Source of the DNA: Leifsonia sp. ALI-44-B
GTDB lineage: Bacteria; Actinomycetota; Actinomycetes; Actinomycetales; Microbacteriaceae
Reading direction: 5' to 3'
Assembly: GCF_001984125.1 (NCBI RefSeq)
Contig: NZ_MTQL01000006.1
Location: forward strand, 124,001-188,000
DNA length: 64,000 bases
How positions within the stretch are numbered: position 1 is the stretch's first letter; each line of letters opens with the position of its first letter. The notes under the pieces were generated by a model, which made no database searches, was not told where the DNA came from, and saw only the letters and a list, made by a program, of their open reading frames with translations. The position numbers were made by a program, and so were the translations under genes. Positions 26,887 to 34,706 of the stretch are shown here, one piece after another.

Positions 26887-26892
26887 AGCCTA
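26887..26892 (-). promoter_or_regulatory. -10 box TAGGCT of the DUF2207 gene
   Basis: TAGGCT followed by six bases and then the GTG. Its first three bases are the stop codon of the tag gene. No convincing -35 is seen. Confidence 0.5.
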
Positions 26893-27612
26893 GGTCGGGA
26901 TGGCGCTCGTGTGCGGAGTTGCAGCGCTCTCAGGCCCAGATTTCCCCCTCGCGGGGGAGTCAGACGCCGGGAGCCAGACGCCCGAGCTCCCTCGGCGGTG
27001 GGAGTCGACGAGGTGGGTGTCGACGATGCCCACGGCCTCCATGAGGGCGTGCATGGTGGTGGGGCCGACGAAGGCGAAACCCTTCTTCTTGAGCGCCTTC
27101 GACAGGGCGATGGATTCGGCCGACGTCGTGGGCACCTCGGCCATCGTGGCGGGGCGGGGAGTCTCGGCGGGCCGGAACGACCAGACGAAGTCGACGAGCC
27201 CTCCCTCGTCACGCAGCGCGATGGTCGCCCGCGCGTTGGTGATCGCGGCGAGAATCTTCAGGCGGTTGCGCACGATGGATGCGTCTTGCATGAGCCGTTC
27301 GACATCGTGCTCGTCGTAGAGCGCGACCGCGTCGGGGTCGAAATCCTCGAAGGCCGCCCGAAAGCCCGGCCGTTTGCGCAGGATCGTCGCCCACGACAGC
27401 CCCGACTGGAACGCCTCGAGCGTCAACCGCTCGTAGAGCCCGCGCTCGTCGCGCACGGGCATGCCCCACTCGGTGTCGTAGTACTCGCGCATGAGCGGAT
27501 CGACCGACGCCCAATAGGGACGGAGCAGCCCATCCTCACCCGCAACGACACCGGCTCGCGGCGAGCTGGCGGGTGGGGTGGACGGGGCGGCAGACGATTC
27601 GGCGGAGGGCAT
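26890..27612 (-). CDS. tag: DNA-3-methyladenine glycosylase I (Tag) without the usual zinc ligands
   Basis: A 240-residue base-excision repair enzyme of the Tag family, which removes 3-methyladenine from DNA. The family signatures are visible: EYYDTEWGMPVRDERGLYE, LTLEAFQSGLSWATILRKR, and FVGPTTMHALMEAVGIVDTH. Tag normally binds zinc through Cys and His at both ends. Here the first motif reads LLRPYWA instead of RCxWA, YHD is YYD, and the C-terminal Cys is replaced (LVDSHRR), so only one or two ligands could remain. The N-terminus has about 30 extra Ser/Pro-rich residues. A TAGGCT box six bases before the ATG predicts a leaderless mRNA. Confidence 0.88.
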   Translation of the reverse strand: MPSAESSAAPSTPPASSPRAGVVAGEDGLLRPYWASVDPLMREYYDTEWGMPVRDERGLYERLTLEAFQSGLSWATILRKRPGFRAAFEDFDPDAVALYDEHDVERLMQDASIVRNRLKILAAITNARATIALRDEGGLVDFVWSFRPAETPRPATMAEVPTTSAESIALSKALKKKGFAFVGPTTMHALMEAVGIVDTHLVDSHRRGSSGVWLPASDSPARGKSGPESAATPHTSAIPT

Positions 27613-27618
27613 GTTTCG

Positions 27619-27624
27619 AGCCTA
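27619..27624 (-). promoter_or_regulatory. -10 box TAGGCT of the tag gene
   Basis: TAGGCT, six bases, then ATG. The -35 region is not recognisable. Confidence 0.5.
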
Positions 27625-27700
27625 GGGCGAACCCTCGACATCCCGACCGGTGAGTGCCAATCTGTGGATAACCAGGAAGATTTCGAGCGAGGGAGAACCC

Positions 27701-28093
27701 ATGTTCACTACCGAGGCGGCTTTCAGTGGCTTCAGCGTCGACGACATCGACGCCGCCGAGACGTTCTATCGCGACATCCTCGGCCTCGCGGTCGAACGCA
27801 CCGAGATGCACACCCTCATGGTGCAACTCCCGGGTGGCGGCGAGCACGTCATCTATCCCAAACCCACGCATGTGCCCGCCGAGTTCACGGTGTTGAACTT
27901 CGCCGTGCACGACGTCGACCGGGCGGTGACCGAGCTCAACGACCTCGGCGTGGTGACGAAGATCTATGCCGACGACGAGTTGTCCGGCGTCCGCACGGAC
28001 GAGCGCGGTGTGGCAAAGGGTTTCGGCCCGGACATCGCGTGGTTCCGCGATCCCGCCGGCAACGTGCTCTCGGTCATCAAGGCCGACCGTTGA
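27701..28093 (+). CDS. VOC-family (glyoxalase/dioxygenase fold) protein
   Basis: A 130-residue single-domain VOC protein: FSGFSVDDIDAAETFYRDIL at the start, and IAWFRDPAGNVLSVIKADR at the end, the two halves of the beta-alpha-beta-beta-beta fold. Such proteins use a metal for glyoxalase, dioxygenase or resistance reactions, or only bind small molecules. The substrate cannot be deduced. I chose ATG 27701, preceded by GGGAGAA. It is divergent from tag. Confidence 0.85.
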   Translation: MFTTEAAFSGFSVDDIDAAETFYRDILGLAVERTEMHTLMVQLPGGGEHVIYPKPTHVPAEFTVLNFAVHDVDRAVTELNDLGVVTKIYADDELSGVRTDERGVAKGFGPDIAWFRDPAGNVLSVIKADR

Positions 28094-28201
28094 GGCGCCC
28101 AGAAACGCCCCGTCGAGCGCGGCCGGTCTGAGCCGCCCGGCACCTCGCGCCCCGGCCCGTCGTCTTCGGATGGCGGGCCTTTTTCGATCCCGGTGATGTG
28201 G

Positions 28202-28258
28202 GTTTATGTCTGACTATCTGTGTTTGTGTTGCATTCGAGGAATCTTCGTGCCTACAAT
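28202..28258 (+). promoter_or_regulatory. Promoter and direct-repeat operator of the fructose PTS operon
   Basis: GTTTATGT (28202-28209) and GTTTGTGT (28222-28229) are direct repeats 20 bp apart, resembling DeoR-family sites. They precede TTGCAT (28229-28234) and a strong -10 box TACAAT (28253-28258). Transcription would start near 28265, leaving a leader of about 85 bases. The region 28094-28201 has no gene. Confidence 0.55.
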
Positions 28259-28349
28259 CATCCCCAACGCAGATCGAGCGGCTCGGCCCATCGAAACCGC
28301 CCGGTCACCCGCAGCTCCGACGCACACGACACACCGTCAAGGACGACAC

Positions 28350-29138
28350 ATGTATCAAGCAGAGCGACACGCACTCATCACCGACGTGCTGCACACCGCG
28401 GGCCGCGTCTCGGTCTCCGGTCTCTCCCGCCGCTTCGACGTCACCGCCGAGACCGTGCGTCGCGACCTCGACCAGCTCGAAGCCGCCGGCCTGCTGCGCC
28501 GCGTGCACGGGGGAGCCGTCACGGCCGACCGCACGACCGTGGCCGAGTCGAGCATCGCCGTGCGGCAGGAGCAGCGGAGCGAAGCCAAGGACGCCATCGC
28601 CCACGCCGCCTTCCGCATGCTGCCGCCCACGTTCTCGGGTTCGATCGTGCTCGACGCGGGCACGACAACGGGCCGCCTCGCCGAACTTCTGGCCGAATGG
28701 ACCCCCGTCTCCGAATCGCAGACCCTCACGGTCATCACCAACTCGGTGCCCATCGCGGCCGTGCTGCACCAGAGCCCGCACCTCGAGCTGCACCTCGTCG
28801 GCGGTCGCGTGCGCGGCATCACGAGCGCCGCGGTCGGCACGTCGACAGTCGACGAGCTGTCGCGCATCCGCCCCGATATCGCCTTCATCGGCGCCAACGG
28901 TCTGAGCGCCGACTTCGGCCTCTCCACGCCCGACGAACTCGAGGGTGCCGTCAAGGCCGCCATCGTCCGCGGCGCCCGACGTGTCGTGGCGCTCGTCGAC
29001 TCGACGAAGGTGGGCGAGGAGGCGCTCTTCCGTTTCGCCGACCTCGACCACCTCGACACCCTCATCACGGATGCCGCGCTGCCCGCCGATCTCGACGACG
29101 CGCTGGGCCTCGCCGACGTAGAAACGGTGCTCGCATGA
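28350..29138 (+). CDS. fruR: DeoR-family regulator of the fructose operon
   Basis: A 262-residue DeoR-type repressor: N-terminal helix-turn-helix (RVSVSGLSRRFDVTAETVRR) and C-terminal sugar-phosphate sensor (LDAGTTTGRLAELL, then FIGANGLSADFGLSTPDELE). I chose ATG 28350, with AAGGA 6 bases before it; longer starts would lie at or before the predicted promoter. It overlaps fruK by 4 bases. By analogy with known FruR proteins, fructose 1-phosphate would release it from the repeats upstream. Confidence 0.92.
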   Translation: MYQAERHALITDVLHTAGRVSVSGLSRRFDVTAETVRRDLDQLEAAGLLRRVHGGAVTADRTTVAESSIAVRQEQRSEAKDAIAHAAFRMLPPTFSGSIVLDAGTTTGRLAELLAEWTPVSESQTLTVITNSVPIAAVLHQSPHLELHLVGGRVRGITSAAVGTSTVDELSRIRPDIAFIGANGLSADFGLSTPDELEGAVKAAIVRGARRVVALVDSTKVGEEALFRFADLDHLDTLITDAALPADLDDALGLADVETVLA

Positions 29139-30187
29139 TCGTCACGCTCACGGCCAACCCGTCCCTCGACCGCACGGTCGAGTTGGGCGCCCCCCTCGCC
29201 CGCGGTGACGTGCAGCGCGCGCTGACCTCGCACCAGGAGCCGGGCGGCAAGGGCGTCAACGTCTCCCGCGCCGTGCAGGCCTCGGGCCTCGACACCGTCG
29301 CGGTGTTGCCGGGCGACGACGACGATGCGCTCGTCGTCGCCGTGCGGGCGCTCGGCATCGAGGTCGCGAACGTGCCCGTCGGCGCGCCGCTCCGTTCCAA
29401 CCTCACGCTGACCGAACCCGACGGAACGACGACGAAAATCAACGAGCCCGGGCCGCGGTTGAGCGTCGAGGCGCGCGCCGAGCTCGTGGCGCTCGTGGCC
29501 GGGCACGCCGCATCCGCTCGCTGGCTCGTTCTGGCCGGCTCGGTGCCCCCCGGTGCGGGCGACGACTTCTATGTCGACGTGCTGAGCGCCGTGGATGCCG
29601 CGCCCACCCGTCCCTTCGTCGCGGTCGACGGCTCGGGCGCCCCGTTCGAGGCGCTCGTCTCCTCGGGCCACCGCATCGACCTCATCAAACCGAACGCCGC
29701 CGAACTGGCCGAGGTCACGGGGGAGGGCGACGAGGACTCCTTTGAGGCCGACCCCGCCGCAGCGGCCGCCGCCGCCTGGCGACTCATCGAATCCTCGGCG
29801 TCGGCACCGTCCCGCGACGGTCACGTGCACACCCCCGGATTCTCGCCCGACGGCACCCCGCGCTGCGACGACCACGGGGGCGTGCGAGCCGTCCTCTGCA
29901 CGCTCGGTTCGCGCGGCGCCGTGCTCGTCACGCGCGACGGCTCGTGGTTCGCCCCCGCCCCGCGCATCACGGCGCGCTCGACGGTCGGCGCCGGCGACTC
30001 GTCGCTGGCCGGTTTCCTCTACGCCCTCACGAACGGCGCCTCGGCCCCCGAAGCGCTCGCCCAGGCGGTCGCGCACGGCGCGGCGGCCGCATCCCTGCCC
30101 GGTTCGACCGTGCCCTCACCCGAACAGACCCACCCCGGCGACATCGTCGTCAGCCCGATTCCGCGCATCGCCGCCGGACTCCAGTAA
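29135..30187 (+). CDS. fruK: 1-phosphofructokinase FruK with an internal insert
   Basis: A 350-residue PfkB-family kinase that converts fructose 1-phosphate to fructose 1,6-bisphosphate. Signatures are ANPSLDRTV, the substrate loop GGKGVNVSRA and the anion-hole/base motif STVGAGDSSLAGF. FruK is usually about 310 residues. The excess is an insert at roughly 200-245, Ala-rich and then His/Pro/Asp-rich (HVHTPGFSPDGTPRCDDHGG), between LIKPNAAELAEVTG and VLCTLGSRGAVLV. This is a loop region away from the active-site motifs. ATG overlaps the stop of fruR. Confidence 0.93.
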   Translation: MIVTLTANPSLDRTVELGAPLARGDVQRALTSHQEPGGKGVNVSRAVQASGLDTVAVLPGDDDDALVVAVRALGIEVANVPVGAPLRSNLTLTEPDGTTTKINEPGPRLSVEARAELVALVAGHAASARWLVLAGSVPPGAGDDFYVDVLSAVDAAPTRPFVAVDGSGAPFEALVSSGHRIDLIKPNAAELAEVTGEGDEDSFEADPAAAAAAAWRLIESSASAPSRDGHVHTPGFSPDGTPRCDDHGGVRAVLCTLGSRGAVLVTRDGSWFAPAPRITARSTVGAGDSSLAGFLYALTNGASAPEALAQAVAHGAAAASLPGSTVPSPEQTHPGDIVVSPIPRIAAGLQ

Positions 30188-30200
30188 GGAGATTGTCCCC

Positions 30201-32372
30201 ATGTCCGATCTGATCACACCGTCCCTGGTGCTGCTCGACGTGAACCTCGGTGCCGAGCGTTCCGAGGTCATCCGCGCCCTCGCCGCGCTCGTCGTCGACG
30301 CCGGTCGCGCGTCCGACGTCGACGCCCTCTACGCCGATGCGTGGGAGCGCGAGGGCAAGACCGACACCGGCATCCCGGGCGGCATCGCTATCCCGCACTG
30401 CCGCTCGACGGCCGTCAATACGCCGACCCTCGCCATGGCCCGCCCGAACCCCGCCGTCGACTTCGGCGCCAAGGACGGTCCCGCCGACCTCATCTTCTTC
30501 ATCGCGGCGCCCGACGGTGCCGACCAGACCCACCTCGCGCTGCTGTCGAAGCTGGCCCGGTCGCTCATCAAGAAGGACTTCACGGCAGCCCTGCGCCAGG
30601 CCGAAACGCCCGCCGAGATCGTGTCGCTCGTCGAGGGTGCCGTCGCTGACAAGCCCGCAGCGAGCCCGGATGCCGCAGCCGCGGCATCCGCGTCACCCGC
30701 TGCCGCATCGACCGCCGCCGCATCGAACTCGGGACCGGCGCACGCGGCCCCCGCCGCGGCCGCCACCTCGACCGACCAGGCCGCGCCCGCTTCTGCCCCG
30801 GCGGCTGCCACGACGGCCCCCGCCGAGAAGCCCCTCCTCGTCGGTGTCACGGCCTGCCCCACGGGTATCGCGCACACTTACATGGCCGCCGACTCCCTCG
30901 TCGCCGCGGCCGAACGCGCGGGTGTCGAGTTGCACATCGAGACGCAGGGCTCGTCGGCCGCCACGCCGCTCGACCCGAAACTCATCGAGCGCGCCTCGGC
31001 CGTCGTCTTCGCGGTCGACGTCGACGTGCGCGACCGGGCTCGCTTCGCCGGCAAACCGGTCATCCAGGCGCCCGTCAAGCGCGGCATCGACGAACCCGAC
31101 GAGATGGTCGCAGAGGCTCTCGCCGCCGCCACCGACCCGAACGCGCGACGCGTCCCGGGTGCCGGCGCCGGTGCCGCCGGTTCCGACGCCTCCGCCGACC
31201 AGGGCGGCATCGACGAGCACTTCGGCCAGAAGCTCAAGCGCTGGCTGCTCACGGGTGTCAGCTACATGATCCCGTTCGTCGCGGGCGGTGGCCTGTTGAT
31301 GGCCCTCGGTTTCCTCTTCGGCGGATACCAGATCAGCGATGTCGCGAAAGACATCATCGTGCAGAACAGCGTCTTCAACCTGCCCGAGCAGGGCCTGCTC
31401 TACTACCTGGGCGCAGTCTTCTTCGCCATCGGCAACGCGTCGATCGCGTTCCTCGTGCCGGCCCTCGCGGGTTACATCGCCTACGCCATCGCCGACCGTC
31501 CGGGCATCGCGCCCGGTTTCACGGCCGGTGCCGTATCGCTCCTCATGGGCGCCGGTTTCATCGGTGGTCTCGCGGGTGGTCTGCTGGCCGGTGGCATCGC
31601 CTACGCCCTCGGACGCCTCAAGGTGGCCCGCTGGCTGCGCGGCCTCATGCCCGTCGTCATCATCCCGCTCGTCGGTTCGATCGTGGCGTCCGGCCTCATG
31701 GTCGTGGTGCTGGGCGGCCCGATCGCCGCGCTCACGACGGGCCTGAACACGTGGCTCAGCTCGCTGACCGGTGCGTCGGCCGTCGTGCTCGGAATCATCC
31801 TCGGCGCCATGATGGCCGTCGACCTGGGTGGCCCCATCAACAAGGTCGCCTACTCCTTCGCCGTCGCGGGTCTCGGCGCCGGCAGCCTGTCGAACGAAGC
31901 CCCCTGGCAGATCATGGCCACCGTCATGGCGGCCGGTATGGTTCCGCCGCTCGCTCTCGCTCTCGCCACTGTGCTCGACCGCAAGCTCTTCACGGCCGTC
32001 GAACGCGAGAACGGCAAGGCGGCCTGGGCGCTCGGTCTGGCCTTCATCTCCGAGGGCGCGATTCCGTTCGCGGCCGTCGACCCCCTGCGCGTCATCCCGG
32101 CCTCCATCCTCGGGGCGTCGACCACGGGTGCCATCATCATGGCCACGGGTGTCACATCGCAGGCCCCCCACGGCGGTGTGTTCGTGTTCTTCGCCATCGG
32201 CAACTTCGGCATGTTCCTGGTCGCCGTCCTGGTGGGCATGATCGTCTCGGCGCTGGCCGTCATCGCGCTGAAGCGGTGGGTGCGCAAGCGTCCCACGGTG
32301 GCAGCGGATGGCACGGGCGCGGGTGTCTCGGCCGCCTCCGGCTCCGTGCGCGAACCGGCCCCCGCGGCCTAA
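30201..32372 (+). CDS. fruA: Fructose PTS permease, EIIA-EIIB-EIIC fusion
   Basis: A 723-residue fused PTS component that imports and phosphorylates fructose to fructose 1-phosphate. EIIA (1-150) has the phosphorylated His66 in GIAIPHCRS. A Pro/Ala/Ser linker (152-208) follows. EIIB (211-310) has the phospho-Cys219 in VTACPTGIAHTYMAA. EIIC (about 335-700) has about ten spans and GGGLLMALGFLFGG. ATG with AAGGAG 9 bases before it, 13 bases after fruK. The linker DNA contains the inverted repeat CGGATGCCGC-AGCC-GCGGCATCCG at 30665-30688. Confidence 0.96.
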   Translation: MSDLITPSLVLLDVNLGAERSEVIRALAALVVDAGRASDVDALYADAWEREGKTDTGIPGGIAIPHCRSTAVNTPTLAMARPNPAVDFGAKDGPADLIFFIAAPDGADQTHLALLSKLARSLIKKDFTAALRQAETPAEIVSLVEGAVADKPAASPDAAAAASASPAAASTAAASNSGPAHAAPAAAATSTDQAAPASAPAAATTAPAEKPLLVGVTACPTGIAHTYMAADSLVAAAERAGVELHIETQGSSAATPLDPKLIERASAVVFAVDVDVRDRARFAGKPVIQAPVKRGIDEPDEMVAEALAAATDPNARRVPGAGAGAAGSDASADQGGIDEHFGQKLKRWLLTGVSYMIPFVAGGGLLMALGFLFGGYQISDVAKDIIVQNSVFNLPEQGLLYYLGAVFFAIGNASIAFLVPALAGYIAYAIADRPGIAPGFTAGAVSLLMGAGFIGGLAGGLLAGGIAYALGRLKVARWLRGLMPVVIIPLVGSIVASGLMVVVLGGPIAALTTGLNTWLSSLTGASAVVLGIILGAMMAVDLGGPINKVAYSFAVAGLGAGSLSNEAPWQIMATVMAAGMVPPLALALATVLDRKLFTAVERENGKAAWALGLAFISEGAIPFAAVDPLRVIPASILGASTTGAIIMATGVTSQAPHGGVFVFFAIGNFGMFLVAVLVGMIVSALAVIALKRWVRKRPTVAADGTGAGVSAASGSVREPAPAA

Positions 32373-32379
32373 ACTCCTA

Positions 32380-32410
32380 GGGCGGATGCCGCGAGCCGCT
32401 GCATCCGCCC
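32380..32410 (+). terminator. Intercistronic hairpin between fruA and ptsI
   Basis: GGGCGGATGC pairs perfectly with GCATCCGCCC across an 11-base loop, 8 bases after the fruA stop. No T tract follows; it may protect or tune the mRNA rather than end it. Confidence 0.5.
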
Positions 32411-32435
32411 GCACCACTCTTGCGAGGACCCGACT

Positions 32436-34250
32436 ATGAGCAACACGACCATTCCATCCGCGGCATCAGCGTCGGCATCCGGCGCCGCCGACGCAACCGC
32501 CGCCCCCGAGTCCGCCGCGTCGGGCTCCGAGATCACGGGTGTGGGCGTCAGCCCCGGCCGCGTCATCGGTCCGGTCGCCCGCATGGCCCCTCCCGTCGAG
32601 GCCCCCGATCCGGCCGAGAAGGCCGCTCCGGGTCGCAGCATCGACGACGAATACGCCCGCATCACGGATGCCGCAGCCACCGTCCAGGCCGAGCTCACGG
32701 CCCGCGCCGCCACCGTCTCGGGCGACGCGCGCGACGTGCTCGAGGCGACGGCGCTCATGGCCTCCGACCCTACGCTCGCCAAGGCGGCGAAGAAGTTGCT
32801 CGACGACGGCCGCAGCGCCGAACGCGCCGTCTGGGAGGCGGGAACGTCCATCGCCGAACAGTTTGCGGCCCTCGGCGGCTACATGGGGGAGCGCGCGCAA
32901 GACGTCTACGACGTGCGCGCCCGCCTGGTGGCGGCCCTCCGCGGAGTCTCGGCACCCGGCCTGCCGAACCCCGGCCACCCCTACGTGCTCGTCGCCGTCG
33001 ACCTCGCCCCGGCCGACACGGCAACGCTCGATCCGGCCCAGGTCATCGCGCTCGTCACGAGCGACGGCGGCCCCCAGTCGCACACCGCCATCCTGGCGCG
33101 CGCCCTCGGCATCCCCGCCGTCGTCGCGGCGTCGCAGGCCACGACACTGGCCGACGGCAGCGAGGTCTACGTCGACGGAACCCGTGGCCGCGTCATCCTC
33201 GACCCGTCCGATGCCGAACGCGCCGACGCCGAGCTCGCGGCCCGCCAGTCCGAGGCCCTCGTGCCCTTCGACGGTACGGGCCGCCTGTCCGACGGCCACG
33301 AAGTCGCCTTGCTCGCCAACATCGGCGGCGTGAAGGATGCGGCGGCGGCGGTCGACGCCAACGCGCAGGGCGTCGGCCTGTTCCGCACCGAGTTCCTCTT
33401 CCTCGGCCGTGACACCGAACCCTCCGTCGAGGAGCAGGTGTCCGACTACCGCGCCGTCTTCGCCGCGTTCCCCGGCAAGAAGGTCGTGTTGCGCACGCTC
33501 GACGCGGGCGCCGACAAACCCCTCGCCTTCCTCACGAACGACGACGAGCCCAACCCGGCGCTCGGCATCCGTGGCTACCGCACCTCGCTCGAGAAGCGTC
33601 AGGTGCTCGTCAACCAGTTGCGCGCCATCCAGACCGCGCGCGAGGCCGAGAACGCGGATGTCTGGGTCATGGCCCCCATGATCGCCACGGCCGATGAGGC
33701 CGCCGACTTCGTGGGTCTCTGCCGCGAGGCGGGGCTCCCCACCAACGGCGTCATGATCGAGGTTCCGTCGGCCGCTCTGACCGCCGCGCACATCTTCGCC
33801 ACCGCCGACTTCGTGAGCCTCGGCACCAACGACCTCACGCAGTACACGATGGCCGCCGACCGTCAGCTCGGCTCCCTCTCCGCGCTCAACGACCCGTGGC
33901 AGCCCGCCGTTCTGCAGCTCGTGCAGCACGTGGGCCAGGCGGGTCGCGCAGCGGTTGGCACCGCAACGGGTGCGGGCTCGGCGTCAGATTCCGCCCCCTC
34001 GGGCAAACCGGTCGGCGTGTGCGGCGAGGCCGCGGCCGATCCGGCCCTCGCGGTCGTGCTCGTTGGGCTCGGCGTCACCACGCTCTCGATGACGTCCCGC
34101 GCCATCCAGGCCGTCTCCACGGTGCTGCGCTCGGTCACGCTCGACGAGGCGCAGACCATCGCGGCCGCCGTCGTCGGCGCGCCGACAGCCGCCGAAGCCC
34201 GCCGCATCGCGCGCGAGCACCTCCCCATTCTCGAGACGCTCGGTCTCTGA
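32436..34250 (+). CDS. ptsI: PTS enzyme I (phosphoenolpyruvate-protein phosphotransferase)
   Basis: A 604-residue enzyme that takes phosphate from PEP and passes it to HPr. The active His216 lies in GGPQSHTAILARALGIP. The PEP-binding barrel has VGLFRTEFLFLGR, IRGYRTSLEK, and FVSLGTNDLTQYTMAADR. The catalytic Cys is in GVCGEAAADP. The first 30 residues are an extra Ala/Ser-rich tail, and about 20 residues (Gly/Ala/Ser-rich) are inserted before the catalytic Cys motif. ATG preceded by GAGGA. It lies between fruA and ptsH, so the general PTS proteins are encoded with fructose genes. Confidence 0.95.
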   Translation: MSNTTIPSAASASASGAADATAAPESAASGSEITGVGVSPGRVIGPVARMAPPVEAPDPAEKAAPGRSIDDEYARITDAAATVQAELTARAATVSGDARDVLEATALMASDPTLAKAAKKLLDDGRSAERAVWEAGTSIAEQFAALGGYMGERAQDVYDVRARLVAALRGVSAPGLPNPGHPYVLVAVDLAPADTATLDPAQVIALVTSDGGPQSHTAILARALGIPAVVAASQATTLADGSEVYVDGTRGRVILDPSDAERADAELAARQSEALVPFDGTGRLSDGHEVALLANIGGVKDAAAAVDANAQGVGLFRTEFLFLGRDTEPSVEEQVSDYRAVFAAFPGKKVVLRTLDAGADKPLAFLTNDDEPNPALGIRGYRTSLEKRQVLVNQLRAIQTAREAENADVWVMAPMIATADEAADFVGLCREAGLPTNGVMIEVPSAALTAAHIFATADFVSLGTNDLTQYTMAADRQLGSLSALNDPWQPAVLQLVQHVGQAGRAAVGTATGAGSASDSAPSGKPVGVCGEAAADPALAVVLVGLGVTTLSMTSRAIQAVSTVLRSVTLDEAQTIAAAVVGAPTAAEARRIAREHLPILETLGL

Positions 34251-34296
34251 CCACTCGTCCGCAGCATCCGCACCATCCGCACCTGAGGAGAACACC

Positions 34297-34566
34297 ATGG
34301 CCGAACGCCAAGCCACCATCGCCAGCCGCGTGGGACTGCACGCCCGCCCCGCGTCGCTCTTCATCGACGCCGTCAACCGCCAGCCGGTCGAGGTCACGAT
34401 CGCCGCCAAGGGCAGCGACGACCTCGACGCGTCGAGCATCCTCTCGATCATGAGCCTGGGCGCCGCCAACGGCGACGTCGTCACGCTGAAGGCCGAGGGC
34501 AACGGCGCCGAAGCCGCACTCGAGGAGCTCGCGCAGCTGCTCGAAACCGACCTCGACGCCGAATAG
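34297..34566 (+). CDS. ptsH: PTS phosphocarrier protein HPr
   Basis: An 89-residue HPr. His15 in GLHARPAS receives phosphate from enzyme I and donates it to EIIA. The ASSILSIMSLGA segment corresponds to the regulatory serine region of Gram-positive HPr. ATG with TGAGGAG upstream; 46 bases after ptsI. It ends the fructose PTS operon, followed by a hairpin. Confidence 0.95.
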   Translation: MAERQATIASRVGLHARPASLFIDAVNRQPVEVTIAAKGSDDLDASSILSIMSLGAANGDVVTLKAEGNGAEAALEELAQLLETDLDAE

Positions 34567-34573
34567 CCCGTTC

Positions 34574-34601
34574 CGCCCCGGACTCTTCGCAGTCCGGGGC
34601 G
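34574..34601 (+). terminator. Terminator hairpin after ptsH
   Basis: CGCCCCGGACT pairs perfectly with AGTCCGGGGCG across a 6-base loop. No T tract follows. Confidence 0.65.
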
Positions 34602-34671
34602 CTCCCGCACCGCCGCGAAGCCCCCACGCCGCACGCCCCACTCGCGACGCGCCGCGGCATCCCGCCCCGAT

Positions 34672-34700
34672 GTGACGTGCGCCGCCCCGATTGTTAGGCT
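34672..34700 (+). promoter_or_regulatory. Promoter of the BCCT transporter gene, predicted leaderless
   Basis: GTGACG (34672-34677) and TAGGCT (34695-34700) are 17 bases apart, and six bases separate the -10 box from the ATG. No ribosome binding site is present. Confidence 0.6.
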
Positions 34701-34706
34701 CCTCTG

